In this document: piece after piece, positions 1 to 7,617 of the stretch
Numbering within the stretch: position 1 is the stretch's first letter
How the letters are laid out: every line of letters begins with the position of its first letter
Assembly (NCBI GenBank): GCA_001795165.1
Contig: MGNS01000092.1
Location: forward strand, 30,682 to 43,300
Reading direction: 5' to 3'
Length of the DNA: 12,619 nt
From: Chloroflexi bacterium RBG_16_57_11
GTDB taxonomy: Bacteria; Chloroflexota; Anaerolineae; Anaerolineales; UBA4823
The notes under the pieces: generated by a model
The model's database searches: none
Told to the model about the DNA's origin: nothing
What the model saw: only the letters and a program-made list of their open reading frames with translations
Program-made: the position numbers and the translations under genes

Positions 1-1
1 A

Positions 2-829
2 GATTTCACTTACCAGGTTGCTCCCGACAACCTGCCGGCCTTGCAGAAAAATCCTGATCTGGTGGTGTACACCAATCCGAGCTTCCAGAATTTGGTTGGC
101 CTGCTGAACACGGTCAAGCCACCGCTGGACAATCCACTGGTGCGCCAAGCGCTCTCGTACACCTTCCCGTACGAGCAGTTTATCCAGGGCGTGATGGGCG
201 ATCGCGCCACCCAGGCATTTGGTCCAGTGCCGGTTGGAATGTGGGGCCAATCGACAGAAGTCCCTCAATATCATTATGATCTTGAGAAAGCCAAAGAGTT
301 GCTAACTGAAGCCGGATACCCGGACGGCGGCTTCAAGCTGTTGATGACTTATGCCACCGGTGACCAGGACGAGCAGCAGGTCGGGGAGCTGTGGAAAGCC
401 GAGCTCGCCAAGCTTGGCATCGATCTGGAAGTGCAGGGCTTGAATTGGGAAGCCCAATGGGATCTGGGCAAATCGGACCCGCAAAAGGCTCAAGACGTCT
501 TCGTCATGTACTGGTGGCCCGACCTGATCTCGCCTTACAGCTTTCTTTACTCCATGTTCCACTCCGAAGACCAGCCATTGTTCAATCTGGGATACTATAA
601 GAACCCGGAATTCGACACCATGATCGATGAGGCTAACAAGATCTCGGGCAGCGAACGAGAGCAAGCCACGCAAATGTTCATCGATTCTCAGAAAACGCTG
701 GTCGAAGACGCCGCCTCTTTGTTTTTCTACGACCTGGCGAATAACCACATCGCCCGAGCAGATGTCAAGGGCTTTGTCGATAACCCAGCCTATCCGCACG
801 TTGTGTTTGTGTACGACCTGACCCATTAG
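2..829 (+). CDS. ABC transporter substrate-binding protein, family 5 (partial, 3' end)
   Basis: The reading frame is open from base 2, so only the last 275 residues of a peptide/nickel/oligosaccharide-type binding protein (SBP_bac_5 family) are present; the signal peptide and N-terminal lobe lie left of the window. Family hallmarks are visible: the segment PLDNPLVRQALSYTF, which precedes the crossover helix in these proteins, then YDLEKAKELLTEAGYPDGGF and a C-terminal lobe rich in aromatic residues (MYWWPDLISPYSFLYSMF). The protein would sit outside the membrane and hand its ligand to the two permeases encoded directly downstream. The ligand cannot be told from this part. The TTG at 41 is an internal codon, because good family sequence continues in frame upstream of it. 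An intercistronic hairpin follows the stop codon. Confidence 0.93.
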   Translation, partial: DFTYQVAPDNLPALQKNPDLVVYTNPSFQNLVGLLNTVKPPLDNPLVRQALSYTFPYEQFIQGVMGDRATQAFGPVPVGMWGQSTEVPQYHYDLEKAKELLTEAGYPDGGFKLLMTYATGDQDEQQVGELWKAELAKLGIDLEVQGLNWEAQWDLGKSDPQKAQDVFVMYWWPDLISPYSFLYSMFHSEDQPLFNLGYYKNPEFDTMIDEANKISGSEREQATQMFIDSQKTLVEDAASLFFYDLANNHIARADVKGFVDNPAYPHVVFVYDLTH

Positions 830-839
830 GTGTGATGAG

Positions 840-873
840 GGGAGTAGCTGGCTGAAAACAGCGAGCTACTCCC
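840..873 (+). promoter_or_regulatory. Intercistronic stem-loop between binding-protein and permease genes
   Basis: The 10-base arms gggagtagct (840-849) and agctactccc (864-873) are perfectly complementary. Inside them gctg and cagc (851-854, 859-862) pair again across a single G.G mismatch, closing an AAAA loop. It lies 10 bases after the binding-protein stop and 13 bases before the permease start. No T-tract follows, so a strong intrinsic terminator is unlikely. By analogy with malE-malF and other importer operons, it may protect the upstream mRNA from 3' exonucleases or cause partial termination, so that binding protein exceeds permease. The structure is seen; the role is inferred. Confidence 0.75.
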
Positions 874-886
874 AAAGCAGGCAGTC

Positions 887-1909
887 ATGCAACGCTGGGA
901 ATACGTCTTCAGGCGCCTGATTCTAGCGATGGTGGTGTTGTTCAGCGTTTCATTGCTCACATTCTTCATCGCCCGCATTCTGCCATCCGACCCAGCGGCA
1001 GCCTGGGTGGGACCGCGCCCCACCCAGGAGCAAATTGCCAAGGCGACGATAACCTTGGGGCTAGATAAGCCGTTGTATGTGCAATATTGGCGATACTTAT
1101 CCTCGCTGCTGCAGGGGGACCTGGGTGTCTCGATCAAGTCCCGTCAGCCCATTCTGACTGAGCTAAAGACCTATTTACCTGCCACGCTTGAGCTTGTGAT
1201 TGCCTCTATGTTGATCGGCGAGATCATCGGCATACCCCTGGGTGTGCTTTCCGGCGCCAAGAAGGGCGGCGCGTTAGACAATGCTTCCCGCATCCTGGCG
1301 GTGGCTTGCGTATCGCTGCCGACATTTTTTCTGGGTTTGCTTTTCCAACTGATCTTCTACGCCCGGCTCGGGATCTTGCCGATCAGCGGGCGCGTTTCCA
1401 ACGAGATTGCCATCAATAATCCGGTCACGCCGATCACGGGTTTTTATACCCTCGACACCCTGATGACTGGCAATTGGGCTGCCTTTCAGGATGTCTTCGT
1501 TCACCTGATCTTGCCGGCTGTCACTCTGGCAGCGTTCGGTTTGGGCTTATCCGTTCGGATGACGCGTGCATCCATCATTGAAGTGCTAAACGAGAAGTAT
1601 ATCTTAGCAGCGCGGGTTGCCGGATTGCCCTATCGCACGATCTTGTTTGTCTTGGCGCTAAAAAACGCCATCATGCCAACCCTGAACGTTATCGGACTCT
1701 CCTTTGTCTACGCCCTTACTGGCTCAATCCTGGTCGAGGTGATCTTCTCCTGGCCCGGTTTAGGGTTGTATTTAACCAACGCTGTGCTATCGCTGGATTT
1801 TCCGGTGATCGTTTCGGTCACGCTGATTGTCGCTGTGTTCTACGTGGTGGTGAACCTGGTGCTGGACCTGGTTCAGGTTGCCATTGATCCCCGAGTGACT
1901 TTGAGTTGA
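887..1909 (+). CDS. ABC transporter permease, DppB/OppB type
   Basis: This is the first of two inner-membrane permease subunits of a Dpp/Opp-type importer, 340 residues, normal for the family. A first membrane helix spans about residues 10-31 and is followed by the typical extracytoplasmic region (KPLYVQYWRYL near 61-71, then GDLGVSIKSRQP). Later landmarks are YARLGILPISG (158-168), the cytoplasmic EAA-type coupling loop ILAARVAGLP (239-248) that docks on the ATPases, SWPGLG (289-293 region) and the usual C-terminal AIDPRV (332-337). The ATG at 887 gives the canonical N-terminus; its ribosome site is weak (AGG about 5 bases upstream), so expression may depend on coupling or on the hairpin before it. 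The next permease starts 3 bases after the stop. Confidence 0.95.
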   Translation: MQRWEYVFRRLILAMVVLFSVSLLTFFIARILPSDPAAAWVGPRPTQEQIAKATITLGLDKPLYVQYWRYLSSLLQGDLGVSIKSRQPILTELKTYLPATLELVIASMLIGEIIGIPLGVLSGAKKGGALDNASRILAVACVSLPTFFLGLLFQLIFYARLGILPISGRVSNEIAINNPVTPITGFYTLDTLMTGNWAAFQDVFVHLILPAVTLAAFGLGLSVRMTRASIIEVLNEKYILAARVAGLPYRTILFVLALKNAIMPTLNVIGLSFVYALTGSILVEVIFSWPGLGLYLTNAVLSLDFPVIVSVTLIVAVFYVVVNLVLDLVQVAIDPRVTLS

Positions 1910-1912
1910 GAG

Positions 1913-2845
1913 ATGGAAGAAAAGCGCGTTGAAGATGCCGAATTCATCGAGGCGGTGCCCGTGCATCCCCTGGCGCCGCAAGCTACAGCACCCTACTCGG
2001 AATGGCGGCTGATCTGGCGCTCTTTTCGTAAGGACATCCTGGCGCTGTTTGGGCTTGGAATAATCCTGATTTTAATCTTGGGTGCTATTTTTGCGCCGGT
2101 ATTGACATCATACCCGGAGCAGGGGCGCGGCGATCCGAATATCCTGGAAAAGTTTCAACCCCCCAGCTTGAGGCATCCGCTGGGAACGGACTATTTAGGC
2201 CGAGATGTGCTTGCCCGCATGTTATATGGCGGGCGTAGCTCGCTCACCATGGGTTTTCTGGTTGTGATAATTGCCGTGATCATCGGCGTACCTTTGGGGG
2301 CATTGGCCGGTTACCTGGGCGGCTGGGTGGATGAGGTGATCATGCGCACAACCGATGTCTTCATGGCGTTTCCGTCTCTGCTGCTCGCTTTGGCGATCGC
2401 CTCTGCCCTGGGCGCCGGCTTTATCAATACGATGATTGCGCTTGCCATCACCTGGTGGCCTTGGTACACCCGACTCGTGCGCTCGCAGGTGCTTTCATTA
2501 CGTGAGCGGTATTTTATCGAAGCGGCACGCAGTATTGGTCTTCCCAGCCAGAAAATTATCCTGTCTCACCTGCTGCCCAATGTGATGACCCCGGTCTGGG
2601 TCCAGGCGACGTTGGATCTGGGATCTGCCATCCTGATCAGCACGGCGCTGAACTTCGTCGGCTTAGGCGTCCAACCTCCCACAGCCGATTGGGGCAATAT
2701 GGTCAGTCAAGGCCGTTTATATTTCATCGATCGCCCGTGGTTTGCCGGGAGCGCTGGCCTGGTTATTTTTCTTACCGTTTTGGCGTTCAACTTTATCGGC
2801 GACGCGTTGCGTGACGCGGCCGACCCATTTCTGCGCAGGACGTGA
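1913..2845 (+). CDS. ABC transporter permease, DppC/OppC type
   Basis: This is the second permease subunit, 310 residues. A cytoplasmic N-terminal tail of about 40 residues with a basic WRSFRKD stretch (36-41) leads into the first membrane helix (about 43-64). The family signatures follow: HPLGTDYLGRDVLARMLYGG (88-107), the EAA coupling loop YFIEAARSIGLP (200-211), FVGLGVQPPTADWG (248-261) and the C-terminal NFIGDALRDAADP (293-305). It pairs with the upstream permease to form the channel. The start is 3 bases after the previous stop, and the stop overlaps the region where the first ATPase begins, so translational coupling through the block is likely. Confidence 0.96.
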   Translation: MEEKRVEDAEFIEAVPVHPLAPQATAPYSEWRLIWRSFRKDILALFGLGIILILILGAIFAPVLTSYPEQGRGDPNILEKFQPPSLRHPLGTDYLGRDVLARMLYGGRSSLTMGFLVVIIAVIIGVPLGALAGYLGGWVDEVIMRTTDVFMAFPSLLLALAIASALGAGFINTMIALAITWWPWYTRLVRSQVLSLRERYFIEAARSIGLPSQKIILSHLLPNVMTPVWVQATLDLGSAILISTALNFVGLGVQPPTADWGNMVSQGRLYFIDRPWFAGSAGLVIFLTVLAFNFIGDALRDAADPFLRRT

Positions 2846-2850
2846 GCAAG

Positions 2851-3840
2851 ATGGCTGCATTGCTTTCCGTCTCTGATTTGCATGTCTCCTTTCAGACCTA
2901 TGCTGGCAAGGTTTATGCAGTCAATGGCATGACTTTCGACATACAGCCGGGTGAAATTTTCGGATTGGTGGGGGAGTCGGGTTGTGGCAAATCGGTCACA
3001 AGCCTGGCAATCCTGCGCATCCTACCAGGTCACGGGAGGATTACACGCGGGGAGATCGCCTTCGATGGGCGCGATCTAACCCAGCTCAGTGAACGTGAGA
3101 TGCAACCTATCCGCGGTCGCCAGATTGCGATGATTTTTCAAGATCCATCGACCTCATTGAACCCCGTGTTCTCGGTCGGCAACCAAATAACGCGCATCAT
3201 CCGGCATCACATGGGTTACTCGTCCCAGGCAGCGAACCAGCGCGCCCTGGAGTTGTTTTCCAAAGTGGCTTTACCCGATCCGAAACGCATCTTCACGACA
3301 TATCCCCACGAGCTGAGCGGTGGTATGCAACAGCGGGTGATGATCGCTCTAGCCCTGGCCTCCGGGGCGCGATTGCTGATCGCCGATGAGCCAACCACAG
3401 CGCTTGACGTCACCATTCAGGACCAGATCCTCGAACTGTTGGTTGAGCTGCGCCAGAGAGAGGGGCTGTCGATCTTGCTGATTACGCATAACCTGGGGGT
3501 CGTCGCTGAGACCTGCGATAAGGTCGGCGTCGCTTACGCGGGTAAGATTGTGGAAATTGGTCCCACGAGCTGGGTGCTGCACCAGAGGCAGCATCCTTAT
3601 ACGGAAGGCCTGCTGGCGGCGTTGCCCTCCCCACGACAGAAAGGGCAGGATTTGCTGTCCATCCCTGGCAGCGTCCCGGATGGCTTATCGGTCATTCCAG
3701 GCTGTCCGTTTCACTTGCGCTGCCCGCATGTCATGGAAGTGTGTCGTCACAGCGAACCAGGCATGGCGGCAGCGGCAGGGTCGGTGGATGACCAGCACCG
3801 GGTGTCTTGCTATTTATACTCCTCGGAGGTCGTAAGATGA
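2851..3840 (+). CDS. ABC transporter ATPase, DppD/OppD type
   Basis: This is the first nucleotide-binding subunit, on the cytoplasmic face of the importer. A GTG at 2842 overlaps the previous stop and would add three residues, but I chose the ATG at 2851 because AGGA at 2837-2840 sits 10 bases before it and only 1 base before the GTG. In 329-residue numbering: Walker A GESGCGKS (41-48), Q-loop Q97, signature LSGGMQQR (155-162), Walker B LLIADEP (175-181, catalytic E180) and switch H213. The C-terminal oligo_HPY region begins HPYTEGLLAALPSP (248-261) and carries four cysteines (285, 291, 298, 320), a pattern that holds a [4Fe-4S] cluster in some characterised relatives. All ATPase motifs are intact. 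Confidence 0.96.
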   Translation: MAALLSVSDLHVSFQTYAGKVYAVNGMTFDIQPGEIFGLVGESGCGKSVTSLAILRILPGHGRITRGEIAFDGRDLTQLSEREMQPIRGRQIAMIFQDPSTSLNPVFSVGNQITRIIRHHMGYSSQAANQRALELFSKVALPDPKRIFTTYPHELSGGMQQRVMIALALASGARLLIADEPTTALDVTIQDQILELLVELRQREGLSILLITHNLGVVAETCDKVGVAYAGKIVEIGPTSWVLHQRQHPYTEGLLAALPSPRQKGQDLLSIPGSVPDGLSVIPGCPFHLRCPHVMEVCRHSEPGMAAAAGSVDDQHRVSCYLYSSEVVR

Positions 3841-4832
3841 ACCTCCAGGCGAATCGTACGATCCTGCTAGAAACGCGGGAATTGACCAAGTATTATTACC
3901 CGCGTAGAGGCTTACTTCATACCGGGCAAGGGTCTACCCGGGCGCTCGAGGAAGTCAACCTGACCATCTACCTTCAAGAGACGCTGGGTGTGGTGGGCGA
4001 GTCAGGCTGCGGAAAGACCACGCTGGGGCGCGTATTGCTCAATCTAATAAAACCCACTTCTGGTAAGGTGATATTCGAAGGCCAGGATTTGAGCTCGTTG
4101 GATCGGGATGCGCTGCGTCGCCTGCGCAAAGAAATGCAGATCGTCTTCCAAAATCCATATTCTTCCTTTGATCCGCGCTTTTCCATGCTCCGCTCGCTCA
4201 GCGAACCGCTCAGAGGCCATACCAACCTGCAAGGAGAAGCTTTGGAGCAGCGCTCTCGACAGCTTTTGCGACAGGTAGGCATGCCCGAGGATGCTTTGTT
4301 CCGCTATCCTCACGAGTTCAGCGGCGGGCAGCTCCAACGGTTGGCGATCGCTCGCGCCCTGGCGCTCAACCCGAGGTTTATCGTCCTTGACGAACCGACA
4401 TCTGCTTTGGATGTTTCGGTTCAGGCGCAAATTATCAACCTGTTGCGCGATCTGCAACGCCGGTTCAAACTCACCTATTTATTTATCTCCCATGACCTGA
4501 GTGTGATCCAGTACATCAGCGATCGCATCGTGGTGATGTACCTGGGAAAAATGGTTGAGATGATCAGCTCGCGTAGCCTGATCGATGGTCGCGTCCAACA
4601 CCCTTACACCCTGGCGCTGCTTTCTGCGGTTCCTGAAGTGCATCCGGAGGACAAACATGAGCATATCCAGACACAGCGCAACGTGCCTGATGCGGTACGC
4701 CCGCCATCCGGGTGCAGCTTTCACCCACGTTGCCCATTTGCCATGGCGATATGCAGCCAGGAGGAGCCGCAATTGCAGCAGCTTCGTGAAGATCACTGGT
4801 CAGCCTGCCACTTGAACCAGACGACATCCTGA
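3837..4832 (+). CDS. ABC transporter ATPase, DppF/OppF type
   Basis: This is the second nucleotide-binding subunit, 331 residues. The start is set at the ATG at 3837, which overlaps the previous stop as ATGA and has GGAGG at 3825-3829 seven bases upstream; an upstream TTG at 3807 has no such support. Motifs are Walker A GESGCGKT (54-61), Q-loop Q105, signature FSGGQLQR (161-168), Walker B FIVLDEP (181-187, catalytic E186) and switch H219. The C-terminal region again opens with HPYTLALLSAVP and has four cysteines (293, 299, 306, 324) in the same arrangement as its partner. With both ATPases intact the transporter looks functional. The heterodimer, with separate D and F subunits, is typical of Dpp/Opp importers. 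Confidence 0.96.
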   Translation: MNLQANRTILLETRELTKYYYPRRGLLHTGQGSTRALEEVNLTIYLQETLGVVGESGCGKTTLGRVLLNLIKPTSGKVIFEGQDLSSLDRDALRRLRKEMQIVFQNPYSSFDPRFSMLRSLSEPLRGHTNLQGEALEQRSRQLLRQVGMPEDALFRYPHEFSGGQLQRLAIARALALNPRFIVLDEPTSALDVSVQAQIINLLRDLQRRFKLTYLFISHDLSVIQYISDRIVVMYLGKMVEMISSRSLIDGRVQHPYTLALLSAVPEVHPEDKHEHIQTQRNVPDAVRPPSGCSFHPRCPFAMAICSQEEPQLQQLREDHWSACHLNQTTS

Positions 4833-4898
4833 CCAGGGGCGATGAATCTCGCTCGTCGCACGTGGCAAATCATCACCGATTAGAAATGGAGGAATAAC

Positions 4899-6041
4899 AT
4901 GCCATCTGGAAAGATTACTACGCTACAAGAGGGGGAAGACTTGATCCTGGGTTGCCTGGTGCTGGGAACCGGCGGTGGGGGGCGTGCCGAGCGCGGCTTG
5001 AGGCTGATCCAGTCCGCTCTTGAAGAAGGATTAACCCTATCCTGGGTGGACGCAGAGGACATCCCCGATGACGCGATGACGGTTCAACCTTACGGTATGG
5101 GATCCGTAGCGCCGATACCGCAGGCGACAGAGGATGAAATCCGGCACGCAGGCCTGGTGCAAACTCATCCGTTGGACAGCATGGTCGAAGCGGTCAAGGA
5201 GTTGGGCCTTTACCTGGGCCAGCCGATTGGCTGCATCGTGCCATCCGAGCCGGGAGCCTCGAACCTGCCCGAGCCTTTAGTGGTTGGAGCGCGCTTGGGG
5301 ATCCCGGTGGTGGACGGCGATTACGCCGGTCGTTGTATCCCGGAAGAAATGCAGACCACCCCATTCCTGAACGGTAAGGCGGGTTATCCATTTGCCAGCG
5401 TGGACCGCTGGGGCGACGTAGTGATTTGCCGGCAAACACAAAATGCGCATATGTTGGAGCGAATTGGGAAAATGCTGGCGGTGGCGGCCTATGGGAACAC
5501 CTCGATGGCTGCAACGCCGCTAATTGGCGAGAAGATGAAGAAGATCCTGGTGCGCGGCACTGTCTCGAAGGCCTTGGCGATCGGCCAAGCCATCCGCCAG
5601 GCGCGAGAGGCAGGCGATGATCCGGTGGATGCCGCAGTGCGTGCATCAGCCGGCTGGCGGCTTTTTGACGGTGTGGTGATGGAGAAATGGTGGGAAGACC
5701 GCGATGGATATATGTTCGGAACAGTAGTCCTCAATGGTGACGGCAAGTACGCCGGGCATAGTTTGAAAGTCTGGTTCAAAAACGAAAACCATGTCTCCTG
5801 GCTGGATGGCAACCCTTATGTTTGCAGTCCTGATTTGGTTACTTTCCTGTATCCGGATGGCACCGGTCCGAGTAGCGCCCAGATCTCCGAAGGCGACCAT
5901 GTTTCCGCGATCGGGATCAAAGGTGTGGAAGCCTTCCGCACCCCATTCGGCCTGGATAAAGCCGCTGGACCACACTATTTTGGCTTCGATATCGATTACT
6001 GGCCGATCGAAGAGATTATCCAGGAATACCGCATAAAGTGA
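4899..6041 (+). CDS. DUF917 / S-methyl-thiohydantoin desulfurase family protein
   Basis: 380 residues, the full length of the DUF917 family, now also described under the name S-Me-THD and related by similarity to hydantoinase/oxoprolinase-type proteins. Visible family features are the glycine-rich GTGGGG (23-28), the VPSEPGASN stretch (114-122), VDGDYAGRCIPEEMQTT (138-154), the central FKNENH (293-298), PDLVTFLYPDGTGP (311-324) and a small beta domain at the end. Most members are uncharacterised; the named activity acts on a thiohydantoin ring, so a cyclic amide or hydantoin-like substrate is a reasonable guess only. The start has GGAGGA at 4888-4893, 5 bases before the ATG. It lies 66 bases after the ATPase genes on the same strand and is followed directly by the NicX/M29-like gene, so it probably acts on what the transporter imports. 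Confidence 0.88.
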   Translation: MPSGKITTLQEGEDLILGCLVLGTGGGGRAERGLRLIQSALEEGLTLSWVDAEDIPDDAMTVQPYGMGSVAPIPQATEDEIRHAGLVQTHPLDSMVEAVKELGLYLGQPIGCIVPSEPGASNLPEPLVVGARLGIPVVDGDYAGRCIPEEMQTTPFLNGKAGYPFASVDRWGDVVICRQTQNAHMLERIGKMLAVAAYGNTSMAATPLIGEKMKKILVRGTVSKALAIGQAIRQAREAGDDPVDAAVRASAGWRLFDGVVMEKWWEDRDGYMFGTVVLNGDGKYAGHSLKVWFKNENHVSWLDGNPYVCSPDLVTFLYPDGTGPSSAQISEGDHVSAIGIKGVEAFRTPFGLDKAAGPHYFGFDIDYWPIEEIIQEYRIK

Positions 6042-6047
6042 TTGGCC

Positions 6048-7088
6048 ATGAAGCTGGGTGTCGAATCGCGTCCGGAATATCTGGAAATCGAGCTGGCAGC
6101 CGCAGCTCATAAGCTGGTGACTGATTTTCGTCCGGTACAAGCCGGGCAACAGGTGCTGATTACTGCCGACACATCGAGTGATCTGCGCGTGGCGCGGGCA
6201 GTCTCCGGGGCGGTGCAGGCGATGGGCGGCATCCCCGCACTGATCTGGTACCCGACACTGCCTGAGCCGATGCAGCCGCCTCCAGCCACGGTTGCTGGAG
6301 CAGCCGCCGTAGCCGATATTTGGTTCGATTTTTCGGTTTCCTACCAGCTTTACAGCCCGACCTACCAAACAGCGATGGACAACGATTGTATCTATGTCTG
6401 CCTGACCGGTATGGATGTGGATATGCTGGTGCGCACCGTGGGTCGAGTGCCCTACGAGCCTTTGCGGGTGATGGCGGATTGGCTATACCGGCATTCACAG
6501 GCCGCCAGGATCGTGCGCGTCACCAGCCCGGGGGGAACCGAACTGAGGATGGAGATCGACGAGGCTGGCGATCCATTCTGGGAACCGCCGCCTGCCCGAG
6601 GAGGTTACCCGCAAATGCTCGGCGGGCAATCCGGATTTATGGCTTACCGGGAGAGCTATGAAGGCATCTTGGTCTTTGATGGCGCCTTGTGGCCTCCGTC
6701 TGAGCTGGGATTGCTGGACGCTCCGGTGCGTTTACGCCTCGAAGGCGGATATGTCAAAAACATCGAAGGTGGGCATGAAGCCGCGGTCCTCTCCCGCTGG
6801 CTGGCAAAGGCTGGAAACCCCTACGCTTACCTGATGGAGCATGCCTGTTATGGTTTTAACCCCGGTGTGCACCGCCCCACCGGGCGCATCTTAGAAGATG
6901 AAAGGGTATTTGGATGTATGCAGTTCGGTCTCGGAGCGACTCCGCTTGGCTCGCCAGTGCACACAGACGGCGTTGTCCTGGATGCTTCAGTGTGGCTGGA
7001 CGATGTGCAAATTGAGGAGAACGGACGTTACATCCATCCTGATCTGGCAGCGTTCTGTCAGGCCATGGGGCTGTCAGGCTACATGTAA
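6048..7088 (+). CDS. NicX / M29-aminopeptidase-like metalloenzyme
   Basis: 346 residues from the ATG at 6048 (a TTG at 6042 would add two). The fold family contains thermophilic M29 aminopeptidases and the Fe(II) enzyme 2,5-dihydroxypyridine dioxygenase (NicX). The C-terminal half follows the family pattern: EHACYGFNP (264-272), TGRILEDERVFG (278-289), then VHTDG (304-308). Where M29 peptidases have Glu in the AExGxGxNP motif this protein has H265; where they have His in the GxxHxxxG motif it has Q292; and their GGE-type position is Q194. H265 with H305 and D307 matches the two-His, one-Asp iron site reported for NicX. I therefore favour an Fe(II) ring-opening or related enzyme over a peptidase, though automated tools would probably call it an aminopeptidase. 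The start lies 6 bases after the DUF917 stop with no strong ribosome site, suggesting coupled translation. Confidence 0.8.
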   Translation: MKLGVESRPEYLEIELAAAAHKLVTDFRPVQAGQQVLITADTSSDLRVARAVSGAVQAMGGIPALIWYPTLPEPMQPPPATVAGAAAVADIWFDFSVSYQLYSPTYQTAMDNDCIYVCLTGMDVDMLVRTVGRVPYEPLRVMADWLYRHSQAARIVRVTSPGGTELRMEIDEAGDPFWEPPPARGGYPQMLGGQSGFMAYRESYEGILVFDGALWPPSELGLLDAPVRLRLEGGYVKNIEGGHEAAVLSRWLAKAGNPYAYLMEHACYGFNPGVHRPTGRILEDERVFGCMQFGLGATPLGSPVHTDGVVLDASVWLDDVQIEENGRYIHPDLAAFCQAMGLSGYM

Positions 7089-7101
7089 CGAGAGATCGAG
7101 C

Positions 7102-7542
7102 CTAGGGCAGCTGGATCCAGATCAAATAGAGTCCAACCGCGCCGGCCAGTAGCACGAGAATCAGCAGCGCATAGCCGGTGAGTTGCCAGGCTTTGCTCTG
7201 CTTTACACGCGACTGATTCGCCTGTTGCGAAATCGGAATCAAGGTTCGATAGGCTCGAGTCTTACGCCGCGAAAGCTCGACCAGTGAAACCGATGGGCGA
7301 GTGTAGCTCTGCGAACCCGTTTGCATGGCTCCGCCGGTTCCCTCTGCACTCATCGGTGGCTCGATCTGGGCTGCCGGCGGTTGGCTCAGCAAGTCTGCAC
7401 CGCAGGCAGCGCAGTAGTGCGCGCCAAGGCGCACCGCTCGACCGCAGTGTGGGCAAGACACCCGGCTCTCCAGGGGTAGCCCGGCGTTTGGACAGATATG
7501 TACATGTTCAGCGTGTTCTTCCTGGCAATATGGGCAGATCAT
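7102..7542 (-). CDS. Zinc-ribbon protein with C-terminal membrane anchor
   Basis: 146 residues. The N-terminus carries a first cysteine cluster, CPYC (3-6) and C17, whose expected fourth ligand is alanine (ICPNAG, A20), although His10, His13 and His15 lie nearby. A complete second zinc ribbon follows, CPHC (30-33) and CAAC (44-47). After a low-complexity linker (about 52-85) and a basic stretch (SRRKTRAYR), one hydrophobic helix spans about 121-142 and the protein ends a few residues later, like a tail-anchored protein with its zinc domain in the cytoplasm. The function is not known; such proteins are often scaffolds or sensors. The gene converges on the upstream + strand operon with only 13 bases between the stops and no visible terminator. 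Its ribosome site is poor. Confidence 0.75.
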   Translation of the reverse strand: MICPYCQEEHAEHVHICPNAGLPLESRVSCPHCGRAVRLGAHYCAACGADLLSQPPAAQIEPPMSAEGTGGAMQTGSQSYTRPSVSLVELSRRKTRAYRTLIPISQQANQSRVKQSKAWQLTGYALLILVLLAGAVGLYLIWIQLP

Positions 7543-7617
7543 GGCTAAAATTTGTTGATCAATTCAGGCTGATTGCCCAACCAATCGCGCTATAGCTGTG
7601 GTCTAGCTACCCGCGAG

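Noticed and set aside
302..826. Long - strand open frame of 174 codons
   Set aside because: It lies fully opposite the binding-protein gene, whose + strand product has clear family motifs; the - strand translation has none.
3807..3836. Upstream TTG start for the second ATPase
   Set aside because: The ATG at 3837 has GGAGG at the right distance and the usual ATGA overlap; the TTG has neither.
5646..6368. Long - strand open frame of 240 codons across the DUF917/NicX-like junction
   Set aside because: Both overlapped + strand genes are well supported by family motifs; the antisense product has no recognisable domain or ribosome site.
7111..7120. CTGGATCCAG palindrome
   Set aside because: It falls inside the 3' coding end of the zinc-ribbon gene and is explained by codons; a 10-base palindrome is expected by chance in 12 kb.
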